Assembly (NCBI GenBank): GCA_026545765.1
Contig: CM048839.1
Location: forward strand, 54,420,677 to 54,484,676
From: Plantago major
Taxonomy: Eukaryota > Streptophyta > Magnoliopsida > Lamiales > Plantaginaceae
Reading direction: 5' to 3'
Length of the DNA: 64,000 nucleotides
In this document: positions 10,173-20,599 of the stretch, piece by piece
Layout: every line of letters begins with the position of its first letter
How positions within the stretch are numbered: position 1 is the stretch's first letter
Program-made: the position numbers and the translations under genes
The notes under the pieces: generated by a model
Databases searched by the model: none
Told to the model about the DNA's origin: nothing
Seen by the model: the letters and a program-made list of their open reading frames with translations, nothing else

Positions 10173-10861
10173 GGGGGTTAAATCTGGTAGCCCAACCGTC
10201 GCCATTTTTCAGGATTAAATCACAATCGTAGATCAAAATTCATCCAACGGCATAGTACAACAATACCAAGTGAAATGACGCATTGGTACAAAAAATTTAC
10301 CTTACGACGACAAAAGCACATACAAAGAATTCCATCACTCTCGGGAGAAGGACACCGCTCGACCTTCGGATGGCCGACCCATCTTCTGTTTTGGATGTCC
10401 TTACAAGGATGGAGGATTTAACTCACCATCACACGGATCCTCATCCGTTCGGATGTCCTGCTTCGGAACATCTCAGCCAGGATTTATATAAGCCCTATCC
10501 TTTTTACAAGGAAGGATGATTTATCTCACCATCACACGGACCCTCGTCCATTCAAGATATCCATCTTCGGATCATCTCCTCACCCACCAGAGGTACAACT
10601 CCGACGATTCCCTATCCACTTAGTCTCGCTTACAAATACCCCTTCTTTCTTTGATTTTGTTGCACTTCGAGCCTTCTTCCTCGGACTGCAACAAAAGAAA
10701 GAAAAAGGGGGGGGGGGGGGAGAGATTAAGTTAAGGACTACAAGAAGCTCGGATTGCACCTTTTTTCTCTGCTTACGAGGGACAGATTGAACCAAGAAAT
10801 AAACTGTCCTCTCCACTTTTAACCATAGTTCCACAACTATCTTCTACTAAGATACTTGAAA
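10173..10861. other. Tat-1 spacer between antisense promoter and 3' LTR
   Basis: No gene is supported. Two imperfect copies of a segment with AAGGATG, TCACCATCACACGGA and TCATCCGTTCGGATGTCC lie between 10400 and 10575, so there is a short tandem duplication. A 14-G run at 10706-10719 lies before the polypurine tract; Tat-2 has a shorter G run in the matching place (24615-24621). Confidence 0.55.
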
Positions 10862-10875
10862 ACTAGGGGGACATA
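10862..10875 (+). other. Polypurine tract of Tat-1
   Basis: ACTAGGGGGACATA lies directly before the LTR start TGTTGATACGG. The same tract precedes the Tat-2 3' LTR at 24766-24779. It would prime second-strand DNA synthesis. Confidence 0.8.
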
Positions 10876-11779
10876 TGTTGATACGGAAATATGTCCAATC
10901 CATCATAGACGCCTTTGGAATGAATCCTAAGGCCTCCCAAGTTGTCTACGAATCCCGGACCTTACAGTCCGACCCAGGGTCCGACCCTAAGTCCCCGAAG
11001 GTCCGACTCACCCGGGTAGAAAGAAATAGGAGGACCCTAAGAATGGTTGGACCGACCCTGCCAATGGTCCGTAACCATGGGGTCCGACCCGGACACCCGT
11101 CCGGACTCAACACAACAACCTCACAAGCAACCGAGTGAACTGGCACTAGAGAGTAAGGAAGACCGAGCCACAAGGTCCGAATGAAAGGTACTTTACAGAC
11201 TAGGAAGAGTATCTTATGGGCAACCTAGTACGGTCCGGACCAAACGTCCGGACCCGAATCTTCGGACCTTAATCCATGGAAGACCGCATCAAAGCCCCTA
11301 ATACTCTCACACTAATGATTAAAGTACCCCCGAAAGCCCAAAGTGGAATGGGGCAAGTGTCATTAATGGGCCATGGGCCTATTGAAGCCTTGGTGGCTCA
11401 ATACGGACCATACACTTGGCACGATCTGGTGGAACCCTCCCATTTTGGATTAATCTCTATATATAGGGCACATACTTCAAGGAAAAAAGTAAGTCAAGCC
11501 TCCTTCCCGGACTCTTACCTTCCCGACTATTATACAGAGTAGATCTTGAGTCTCTCTTATGTAAAGTCTCGGACCGGTTTGACACTTAGCAAACCGGGTC
11601 TACGATCCTAACCCCCCTGCTAGCTACTTATGCAGGTCCTCACGTGTCGCTTCTTACCAGTATGGCGGTTCTTACAGGCTTCTGTTCCTTGGCCCTTACG
11701 AGCTAGGCACCTGGGGTACTTAGTGTGAAGGAAAGCAAGAGAAATTCATTAAGTGGTTGGGGGACTTATACCCTCAACA
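10876..11779 (+). repeat. 3' LTR of Tat-1
   Basis: This LTR is 904 bp, TGTTGATACGG to ACCCTCAACA. A TATA-like TATATATA lies at 11458-11465. The left third is dense in GTCCGAC and GGTCCG words, with at least five CCGAC cores within about 130 bp (10963-11095). A short C run, AACCCCCC, lies near 11610, matching the long C tract of the Tat-2 LTRs. Sequence similarity to the Tat-2 LTRs is clear only at the ends, so it is a different subfamily. Confidence 0.88.
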
Positions 11780-12790
11780 CCTATGATTGCAATTTTTCTG
11801 ATGAATTTGACGAATTAGTTTTGGATACTTATATGCAAACTATCACTAGAGATAAGTTAGAAGTAGCTTTAACTCTTTAAACTGATGAAAATCTTTGGGA
11901 TGATGAGGTAGTAGAGCATATAATTCCCTAGATAGCTATGAGTCGATACCTTTTGGTGAGGAAGTAGAGGAAATCTTAGAAATAGAGGGTGAGAAGAGAA
12001 TTTTGGAACCACCTCTAGAACTTAAGGAACTTCCTAGCCATCTTAAGTATGTCTACCTGGGGGAGGGAAATTCAAAACCTGTGATAACTTATGCTAAACT
12101 GACTGTGGAACGAGAAGAGAAATTGATTGCAATACTGCGAAATAATTCTCAAGCCATAGGTTGGAGCATTAGCGATATCAAAGGTATTGACCTTTCCTGA
12201 TGTACCCATATGATTGCTCTAGAAGAAGGAACTAAACGAGTGAGGCAACCACAGCGTCGTCTTAACCCTGCTCTTCAGGATGTAGTGAAAAAAGAGATCA
12301 TAAAGCTACTTGATAGTGACATGATTTATCCTGTGCCTGATAGTAGGTGGGTGAGCCCTATCCATGTAGTACCAAAGAAGTCTGGAATAACTGTAGAAAA
12401 GAATGATAAAGGGGAGCCAGTTCCTTTAAGGAAAACAACGGGGTGGCGTTGTGCATAGATTATTGGAGATTGAATGCTACTACCAAACAGGATCACTTCC
12501 CCCTACCCTTTATTGATGAGATGCTTAACCGCCTTGCTGGGCGAGCATTCTACTGTTTTCTAGATTGTCTTTCAGGTTTCTACCAAATTCACATAGCCTA
12601 GGAGGATCGAGCCAAGGCAACATTCACTTGCCCTTTCGGTACTTTCACCTACAAGAGAATGCCGTTTGGACTGTGTAATGCACCCGCCACATTCCAGAGA
12701 TGTATGCTTTCCGTTTTTTCTGACATGGTGCAGGATTACGTTGAGGTATTTATGGATGATTTCTCTATTTTTGGTAATTCTTTTGACGAC
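11780..12790 (+). pseudogene. pol: Athila-2 pol, left part (reverse transcriptase N-terminal half)
   Basis: It begins in the pol spacer typical of Athila (LELKELPSHLKYVYLGEGNS), continues with PQRRLNPALQDVVKKEI and WVSPIHVVPKKSGIT, then palm-domain blocks including CFLDCLSGFYQI and FGTFTYKRMPFGLCNAP, and the catalytic EVFMDDFSIFG (Asp-Asp pair) just before Tat-2 starts. Reverse transcriptase copies the element RNA into DNA. The right continuation lies at 25697. The region is a fossil. Confidence 0.85.
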
Positions 12791-13710
12791 TGTTGATACG
12801 AACATGTGTCTAATCCGTTAAGGGCGCCATAGAGCGTGTCCTAGAGCGCATCAAGGCTGAAATAGCCAATTCAGTACTGGTCCGACCTTCAAATGGTCCG
12901 ACCTAAGGGAAACCATTCCAGGTCAACTAGTACTTACCAGTCAACATACCTTCTCAACTAAAGTCCGACCAAGCTAGGTGTACGACTTCCGAACCTGACA
13001 AAAGGTCACATGGTCTTTCCAAGTGCCACAAACTGTCAGTCCTAGGATGCCAAACGGACCGGACGAGCGAATCTCGGACGCCACCATCACATTTAGACCA
13101 AACGTATATAACAGAACCACTGAGATACTTTCGTGAAACTTCTGGTTCGGACACCCAGAGTTACCTAAGGGAAGATCAACCAAGCGGACAGATCTGTCCG
13201 AGGGACTGACACGGACCCAACAGGCGGAACAGTACCCTTAGAGGGAAAAGGTCCGAACTAGCCTCCCAGGCCCACTGATTGCTATTGGACTATTGTTCAC
13301 TATTGGGCTATGGGCCAAAGGTAGCATTGGTGTCAAAATCTGAAGCATACACTTGGCACCATCTTATGAGGCACTTCATAAGATATGGTCTCTATAAATA
13401 TAGCACAAGGTCCAAGACCTTAACGTAATGGACAATTCCAAAGTCATAATTCCAGAGTTTTCTTTGGCATTATAACCTTCCTCATAACTATTACATTGAG
13501 AGTTCCCAACTATCTCTTGAGTAAAGTCTCTTACCGGATTGATATACGCAATCCGGGTGACCCTTTCTAACCCCCCCCCCCCCCACTTAGTCCTTTAAGG
13601 TACTCTAGCTCGGACAGGTACTGCTTTGGACTTCAAGTAAGAGGCGGGTCTTAGACTAGGTTGCTTGTAATAGTTTAGTTAGTTAGTGTTCGAGGTTAAA
13701 CCCCTCAACA
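12791..13710 (+). repeat. 5' LTR of Tat-2
   Basis: It is 920 bp. A TATA box, TATAAATA, lies at 13393-13400, and a 15-C run at 13571-13585 near the end. GGTCCGAC words recur near the start (12879-12901). It is nearly identical to the 3' copy at 24780-25696. Confidence 0.93.
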
Positions 13711-13713
13711 TTT

Positions 13714-13731
13714 TGGCGCCGTCTGTGGGAA
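13714..13731 (+). other. Primer-binding site of Tat-2
   Basis: TGGCGCCGTCTGTGGGAA starts three bases after the LTR end. This form is common in Tat/Ogre-type elements, often assigned to an Arg tRNA. The tRNA identity was not checked. Confidence 0.88.
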
Positions 13732-13765
13732 TGTTTACAAAAGGTTCCGTGCTTAAGTAAGGCTG

Positions 13766-15576
13766 ATGGCAAGAACGAGATGGACAACATGAACCAGTGC
13801 TGCAGGCGTCGGGACTCCACCTCCGTGCCCACGTGGACGTCCACCCAACCGGGGATGAAGGGCCACTGTGGCTGAGAGGAACACTGGGAGGAGATATCCG
13901 AGTGATGGACACACAGCGAGCCCATCCTCCGATGAGGGAAGAGACTTTCTACCCAGGGAAATCCGTAACTCTTGAGAACATTGTACCTGAAAACCATGGA
14001 GAAGGGGTCGTACGAGTTTCTCCAACAGAAGCTCAAGGCCCCACTACGGGTCAACAGTTTACTATGCCCGATGGTCGCATCGTCCGCACTAGTGACCTCG
14101 GATTAAGTAAGACTCAGTTTGATAGATTGCTCACTATAATCCGAGGTTGCCTCGGGTCTAACAATGCCTATCCTCAGCAAGTCACTCTGCTAGTGGCTAC
14201 TCCGGTTCAAGCAGAGCCCGCCCTATCAAGGAACAGGCAACGTCCGATCCAGCAAAGGCTGGGGAATCAGCTACCCCGAGAGGATCTGCGAAACCTTCTA
14301 GATCGGAGAGCATCTGCTTCCCAAGTTCGGGGTGAAGGAAGTCCGAACGGTAGGAGAGAGTATCAGGAGGAGGATAACAGGTAGCCTAGAGCTCTGAACA
14401 AGCACCTCCGAGAGCCAGGGATCACGTAGCGGAAACCATTCCAGTGGTCCGCCTAGATGAACTCCCTGCGGATGTAGCAGTTCATCCAAGGATAGGGGAG
14501 ATAATGATTGCAGAAGAAATTTATGCTCAACAAAAAGCTTTGGAGGCCCAGATTCTTAATCTCGGACGCCTGGTAAAGGATCATGAGCAGATAGCTACTA
14601 GTGCGCCAAATCCTTTGTACGACGACATCATGAGAGAAAAGGAAAGGAACAAAAACTTGGATCAAGTGATTCCGAACTTGGAATACTATTACGGGGATAC
14701 TTGTCCCGTTGGCCACCTGACAAGGTACAACAGTAAGATGGATTCCAAGGGGATGAGTGATAATACGAAAGCTCTCACGTTCTCATCTACTCTCTTCGGA
14801 ACGGCCATGGATTGGTACACTGCTTTACCAAACAAGTCAATAAGGTCACATGTGGACCTCTCTTCCAAGTTCCTAGCACGATTTGGAAAATCAAAAAGGA
14901 GAAAGCGGATTGTAGAGAACCTGGCTGAGGTTATACAAAGGGAATAGGAGGATCTTAGGACTTTCTTGCACCGCTTTAATATGGAAGTTCTCCGAGTTGA
15001 GTCTCACAGCATTAAAGAACGGGTCCGTCACCTGTATGCTAATACTTACAACTCTGAGCTCCGCAGGAAACTTTCCAGCCAGGAAGTAAGAAGTGAAAAA
15101 CATTTGGATGACATCTGTGAAGAGGTAATGTACGGAGAGGAGTATCGAAGGAATGTTCCAGTAAGAGCTGGTTCCAAGAAAGAAAGGAGCCGATGAAACA
15201 AGAGCAACGTCAGGGGAAGTTTGATCCGAAGAAAGATTACAGGGACAAAGGTTTCAACGGAGAAAGGAGTCCGCCAAGATGATTCGCGGACTACACTCGT
15301 CTCAACAAACCAAGATCTGACATCTTGGCGACCATTGTTGAGAAAAAGTTGGATGTCCAATGGCCAAAGCCATCTCACAATAATCGGAAGAACAAGAACG
15401 CAAAAGGGTATTGCAAGTTTCACAAGAGCCGTGGTCATGAGACCGATGATTGCATTCAACTGAAAGCAGAGGTTGAACATTTGATTAGAGAGGGCAAACT
15501 GAAGGAGCACATCTATAGGGACGAGCCTTCTAGACATGATAGAATGGAACGAAGGAGGGATGATAAAGCTACATAG
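13766..15576 (+). pseudogene. gag: gag region of Tat-2
   Basis: The first part is poorly conserved. The retrotransposon-gag core is visible in the middle (about 14444-15190): SAPNPLYDDIM, then YNSKMDSKGMSDNTKALTF, TAMDWYTALP and FLARFGKSKR. Near the end is a short Cys/His block, CKFHKSRGHETDDC, followed by LKAEVEHLIREGKLKEHIY, a pattern repeatedly seen at the end of plant gypsy gags. Gag would form the virus-like particle. The region is a fossil with breaks, and the true start is uncertain; the Met at 13766 is the first after the primer site. Confidence 0.8.
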
Positions 15577-15597
15577 CCACCGCCCCATCCGTTATCC

Positions 15598-16358
15598 TTG
15601 CCACCTCCGCCAGCCAGCTATCCGCCTCGCACGGACCGACACCCATACAGGTACGATGATGACATTGAAATGGAGAACCATCCATACAATGGAGTGATCA
15701 ACACCAAAGCAGGCGGACCAACTGGGGGTGATAGTAGGAATGCAAGAGAGCGGACAACTCAGAATCTTCGGAACAATGACAGATCATATGCTGCTCCGTC
15801 AATTCGAGGGACAAACGCTATATCCATTGATGATAGTGAGATCCCTCCTCCTACGGCAGGAGTGAAGACATAGATGATCCGGATGTTCCGCTGGTGGTTT
15901 CTTTAACCATTGCAACTTATCGAGTAAACAAGATCCTGGTAGATACAGGGAGTTCCTCGAACATCATCTCCAAATCGAAAATAGTCCAGATGAATCTGGG
16001 AAGAATCCGATATGAGAGAGTCAATACCTCCATGATAGGGTTTGGAGGAGGAACTGTCTGCCCTTTAGGAAGTGTCATGCTTCATGTTTCACTTGGGACA
16101 CATCCCGCAAGAGTGACACAGCTAGTCCACTTTTTGGTGGTGGATCGAAATTTTGACTACAATGCCATCTTTGGTCATCCGAGACTCAATCAATTCCGAG
16201 CTATACCCTCCACCCTCCATAATAGGATGAAGTTCCTGACCCCGTGCGGAGTTGGAGAGGAAGTGGGGAACATCCGAGAAGCTTGGGAGTGTTATATTAT
16301 GTCCACAAGGAGAGCATCCGCACCCGTGTTGGCAGTCATTGTGACTTCTGATCCATAG
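15598..16358 (+). pseudogene. pol: Protease region of Tat-2
   Basis: A proline-rich linker (PPPPASYPPRTDRHPY) leads to a retropepsin domain with active-site ILVDTGSSSNII at about 15934, the central GFGGGTVCPLGSV turn and the closing FDYNAIFGHPRLNQFRA block, which is the normal end of gypsy proteases. It lies between gag and RT as in the Ty3/gypsy order. Confidence 0.85.
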
Positions 16359-18283
16359 GTGGTCCTTCCTCCAAGAAAGGAGAATCCTAAAATTGGGATA
16401 GGGAGCCAGAAGGACAAGTTCCCTGAAACTGCACGGATTGAGCCTCATGAAACTCTCAGGCAAGTTGAGCTCGTTGTTGGGAGCCCGGATAAGAAGACTA
16501 GAATCGGGACAGAGATGAATGCGGAAGTGGAAATGAAGCTCATTGCTTGTCTCCGAGACAACAATGATATCTTTGCTTGGAGTACTGACGACCTAAAAGG
16601 GATAGATCCGAGGGTGGCTGTTCACCGTCTGAACATGGATCCCTCGATTAAATATATCCGCCAGAAGAGAAAGGATTTCGGTCCTATCAAGGACGCCATC
16701 ATATCCGCCGAAGTTGATCGACTCATGAAAGCAGGACATATTGAAGAGGTCCGTTATTCCGATTGGGTTTGTAACGTGGTTCTAGTAGAAAAGTCACCAG
16801 GAAAATGGCGGATGTGCAATGATTTCACCAGGCTAAATAAGTTTTGCCCAAAGGATCCATACCCTTTGCCACGGATTGACCAATTGGTTGATTCTCTCGG
16901 ATGCGTTCATCGAGTTTCATGGACGCGTATCAAGGCTTTTACCAGATTTGGATGGCGAAGGAGGATATTAAGAAAACATCTTTCTTTGCTGCGGGAGGGG
17001 TATATTGCTTTAAAGTGATGCCCTTCGGATTGAAAAACGCGGGAGCAACTTACCAACGGCTGGTGAATCAGATGTTCAAGGAGGAAATTGGCAAGACCAT
17101 GGAGGTATACATAGATGACATGCTCGTCAAAAGCAAAACCGAAGAACAACATATAGAGCACTTGAGCAAATGCTTCGCTATCCTCAGGAAGTACGGGATG
17201 AAGCTGAATCCGGAAAAAGTGCACCTTCGGAGTGAAGGGCAGAAAGTTAATGGGCTACATGGTCACAGAGAGAGGGATAAGCGCAATCCCAAAAAGATCA
17301 TTCGACAAGGCTACTATTGGCCTACCATTGATAAGGATTCCGCGAACTACGCCCGAAGATGTCCTGATTGTCAATATTATGCGAACGTTCCCCATCGTCC
17401 GACACACCCAATGCTTCCGTCAGTCATAGCATGTCCGTTTGATCAGTGGGGCATCGATATTGTCGGGCCATTCCCGAGGGGCACTAAACATAAGAAATTC
17501 TTAATTGTGGCCGTCGAATATTTCACTAAGTGGGTAGAAGCGGAAGCTGTTGCAACTATCATGGAAAGTCGCGTGCGGACCTTTATTTGGAAAAACATCA
17601 TTTGTCGCTTTGGCCTACCAAGAATTCTTGTCTCGGACAATGGTGCTCAATTCTCGGGCAACAAACTCAAGGAATGGTTGGCAACTTTCAAGGTTGAACA
17701 ACGCCTCACATTTGTCGGATACCCACAAGCTAATGGACAAGCTAAGTCCACGAACAAGACAATTGTTAAGATCCTGGAAAAGCGGCTGAGAACTTCTTAG
17801 GAGAATTTGGCGGATGACCTAGATGGCGTACTGTGGGCTCATCGCACCACTGCGCGGACCGCAACTAGAGAAACCCCATTTGCCCTGGTCTATGGCTCGG
17901 AAGCAGTCATACCAGCGGAAATTGCAGTTGAAACAATGAGAATCCAAGAGTTCAATGATTCCGTCAATCATGAAGTTCGGATATTTGATCTAGATATGCT
18001 GGATCAGAAAAGAACTGAAGCATTGGCTAATATCCACAGGTACCAAGCAACTGCAGCCCGGGCCTACAACAAGAATGTTCAAGCGAAAGAGTTACAGGTC
18101 GGAGACCAAGTGCTCCGCCGAGCTGATATCCTGAGCAATGTTGGGAAGCTTAAGCCTAAATGGGAAGGACCTTACAAAATTGTTGGTGCAAGAGTGAACG
18201 GGAGTTACGAGTTGGAAGACGAGTATGAACACCCACTTAAGCGTACCTGGAATGCCAAGAACCTTCAAATATTCTATGCATAG
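16359..18283 (+). pseudogene. pol: Reverse transcriptase and integrase region of Tat-2
   Basis: RT blocks are visible in order: VDRLMKAGHIEEVRYSDW, KWRMCNDFTRLNKFCPKD, VMPFGLKNAGATYQRLVN and the catalytic VYIDDMLVKS. Integrase follows, with the zinc-binding Cys pair (CPDCQYY), the first catalytic Asp in WGIDIVGPFPRGT, the second in SDNGAQFSG, and a C-terminal part with GDQVLRR and KPKWEGPYKI. Together these would copy and insert the element. The region is a fossil with several breaks. Confidence 0.88.
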
Positions 18284-19768
18284 GGTTGGTTACGCGGAAC
18301 TCCGTCAGTTCTGTTTTTGTTAACTCTTTTGTTATTGGCCATGCGGCCCATAAGTTGTAATTGAATTTCCGTCAAATCAATACAACTTCTATCTTTCAAT
18401 TCGTGCATTTGAAATTTAGTGTTCAAGTGACAAAAAAAAGGCAAGCAATAAATTTTATTCATATACGAAACAGAGTGTACATAACACTACCTTTGCAGTC
18501 TATAACCTCGGATCTTTATCCGGATCTACAACTATAATACATAAATTGTAGAGAAAGTCTCTGGAGATACGTCATCTTCCGTCGAGATTATTCCTCCGAC
18601 AGGAAAGTACTCTACTTAGTCATCACTTCCGGGAACACCAAGAATCTGATGTGCCTACACAATAAAGAATGATTCAGTAAGTTGGAATTCTACAATATCA
18701 CTATACCTTTGATTCCCTCTACGGATCCCGTGCATAGTGTGTATGGACACATTAAACCAGTGATTGATGGCCCAGTCCGAGCCACCATGGGTCAATAATT
18801 TATCATGGCCAGCCTATAAAAAGGCACTCGGAATCTCATATTCATAAGCAGATTGGAACCAAATGGAGTTACGTCGGATTTTTACAGCATCAAACCTCCT
18901 ATCTTCGGACAGAGGGGTTCTTCAGAGGTACTTGTTTGATCGAAATTGAGCACGGATCCGACACATTGATCGTATGTCGACCCACCCGTTAGCCGCTTCT
19001 CAGAAAGGAAAAGCTCCTAAAGGGTGGATCGCACATACGATGGATAAGATCATCCGTTAGTCTATCCCCGGATCTGAGCATCTCCCAAGATCGTTGTTTT
19101 CTAACAACTGATCTTGAGCAATCATCCCCTCCAGACTCACGCCACTCTCAAACTTAAGACAAGCGCCGATTTGAGAGTGGACGGGAGTCTCAAGGGGGAG
19201 ACTAGTCAAGAAATAATCCTTTTATGGGTACTACCGGGCTCAAACTGTGCGATCTATCCGAGTTTGAGAAAGAAAGTGGAAATCTTTAGTGAGAATGGAA
19301 ATTGGTGTCGGATTTAGGCGATCAGTGCAAAGGAGAGCTCGGGTATTTATAGATGGGACGAACCAATAAGCGTCCGACACGTAAGAACCTTGATGTCTAC
19401 AATGTGCTTGGGCCATCCGTAGGGTCGAACAGTGTTGGATCAACTGAGCTTACCCTACCTGACCCAGACAAGCCCATTAACTCCGTCCGAGTTTGTACCT
19501 GCTGCCCATTTTGCAAGTAAATGGCATAAAAATGATCCGACAAAGTAAGTCTATGAAAAAAGTAACAACTTCATCCAATTAAGGTCAGCTCAAATTTCAT
19601 TAGAAAATCATTCGAACATTCAAAAAACGGAGAGTACAACGTTTTAAGGTCCGAGGACCATACATATGCCCACGGGGCATACCCCGCCTTATCCCTTCAG
19701 TGGATTCCCGAGGTTGAGCCTTGAGATTCCGAGCCACCACCTTGAGCCCGACGAGTTTGCTGTTGCAT
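18284..19768. other. Tat-2 spacer after pol
   Basis: No supported protein was found on either strand. A minus-strand TATA box, CTATAAATACCC, lies at 19344-19351 and could start a third antisense transcript, but no convincing frame follows it. CGGAT/ATCCG and GTCCG words are frequent. Confidence 0.5.
19344..19351 (-). promoter_or_regulatory. TATA box candidate, third antisense unit of Tat-2
   Basis: TATAAATA on the minus strand resembles the boxes at 10165, 20171 and 24174. No clear reading frame lies downstream, so it is weaker than the other two in Tat-2. Confidence 0.4.
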
Positions 19769-20077
19769 TCAGATCCTCCTACAGATCATCTTCAGGACCC
19801 GCTCTCTCTCTTCCTTGGCTCGCCTCCTGGCCACCACCGGACACAAAGGGGGATCACCTTCTGGATCAAGAATGATTGAGTCATCCACTGTGCCTTTACC
19901 AGCATAAGTCGAAGGGTGCATGTTTCCGCAGGCACAATTTATCCAGTGCCGACAACAATCGTACTTGGGATCATCTGGTTCTCCAACGTCGAAGTCCTCC
20001 AAGTCGGGTAGTACTGTGCTTGCATTAAGGTGAAGCTTCCTAGCTCGGCCTACAGCTTCTCGGGCGGATTCCGACAT
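19769..20077 (-). CDS. Small antisense Cys-rich ORF of Tat-2
   Basis: I take Met at 20077 (MSESAREAVGRARKL) as the start, because the bases before it, CTTTAGGATGTC, mirror the start context of the larger antisense gene. An upstream Met would add an implausible hydrophobic leader read from untranslated sequence. About 102 residues follow: an acidic centre, a Cys/His cluster (YDCCRHWINCACGNMHPS) and a basic tail (ARRRAKEERERVLKMICRR). A TATA box lies about 95 bp upstream of the start (20171-20180). The Cys/His cluster could bind metal, but it matches no family I recognise. It may be a second accessory gene of this Tat lineage. Confidence 0.5.
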   Translation of the reverse strand: MSESAREAVGRARKLHLNASTVLPDLEDFDVGEPDDPKYDCCRHWINCACGNMHPSTYAGKGTVDDSIILDPEGDPPLCPVVARRRAKEERERVLKMICRRI

Positions 20078-20170
20078 CCTAAAGGAATCTGACTTCTTCG
20101 GAGAGTAAATTTCTAGAAAAGAAAAAGCTGAAAAGAAGTAAAACAGTGAGAAAGGAGGAATTACCATATC

Positions 20171-20180
20171 CTTATTTATA
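20171..20180 (-). promoter_or_regulatory. TATA box of the small antisense ORF
   Basis: On the minus strand it reads TATAAATAAG, about 95 bp before the ORF start at 20077. Confidence 0.65.
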
Positions 20181-20599
20181 GGAATGAAGAATCCCTACGA
20201 TCACGCCACGTGTCCTCCATCTGACGGCTCGGAAGATGGAAGGACGCAGTAATAATGGCGACTCTACTGCTTCACCTTTCCCCTTCTAGAAGATTACGCA
20301 TCCCCATAATGTAAATCGTTATAATAAAGATGAGTAGTACGACGATCAACAAGATTATCTTGCATCAGGTGTCGCTCAAAGTGATCCGCGTTTGTAAGAG
20401 ATATATATTTACGATAACTAAGCATGCGAGGGACGGATCAAGGAAAATAAAGGAGACAACAAGTGCTACATCAAAGCATAGATAACATTGTACCAAGGAT
20501 AATTACTACAGACAAAAGAAAGGATGAATGTTGTACTCGACAACGTTCCGTGCCGACAAATGACATGGAAATTCAAATGGTTACAAATTTTTCACGGGG

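Larger units (their letters stand above)
8027..11779 (+). mobile_element. Tat-type Ty3/gypsy element (Tat-1), 3' part
   Basis: The visible part holds an antisense gene (8027-10172), a polypurine tract and a 904-bp 3' LTR ending at 11779. The LTR starts TGTTGATACGGAAATATGTCC, as in Tat-2, and the antisense gene matches that of Tat-2 in protein and in intron positions, so the two are relatives. The gag-pol half lies beyond Athila-1, off the left edge. It is inserted in Athila-2; the bases after the LTR, CCTAT (11780-11784), should be its right target-site duplication. The element is split by Athila-1 at 8026. Confidence 0.8.

Noticed and set aside
11276-11542. Plus-strand frame in the Tat-1 LTR
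   Set aside because: It lies across the LTR promoter and TATA region and has no known domain.
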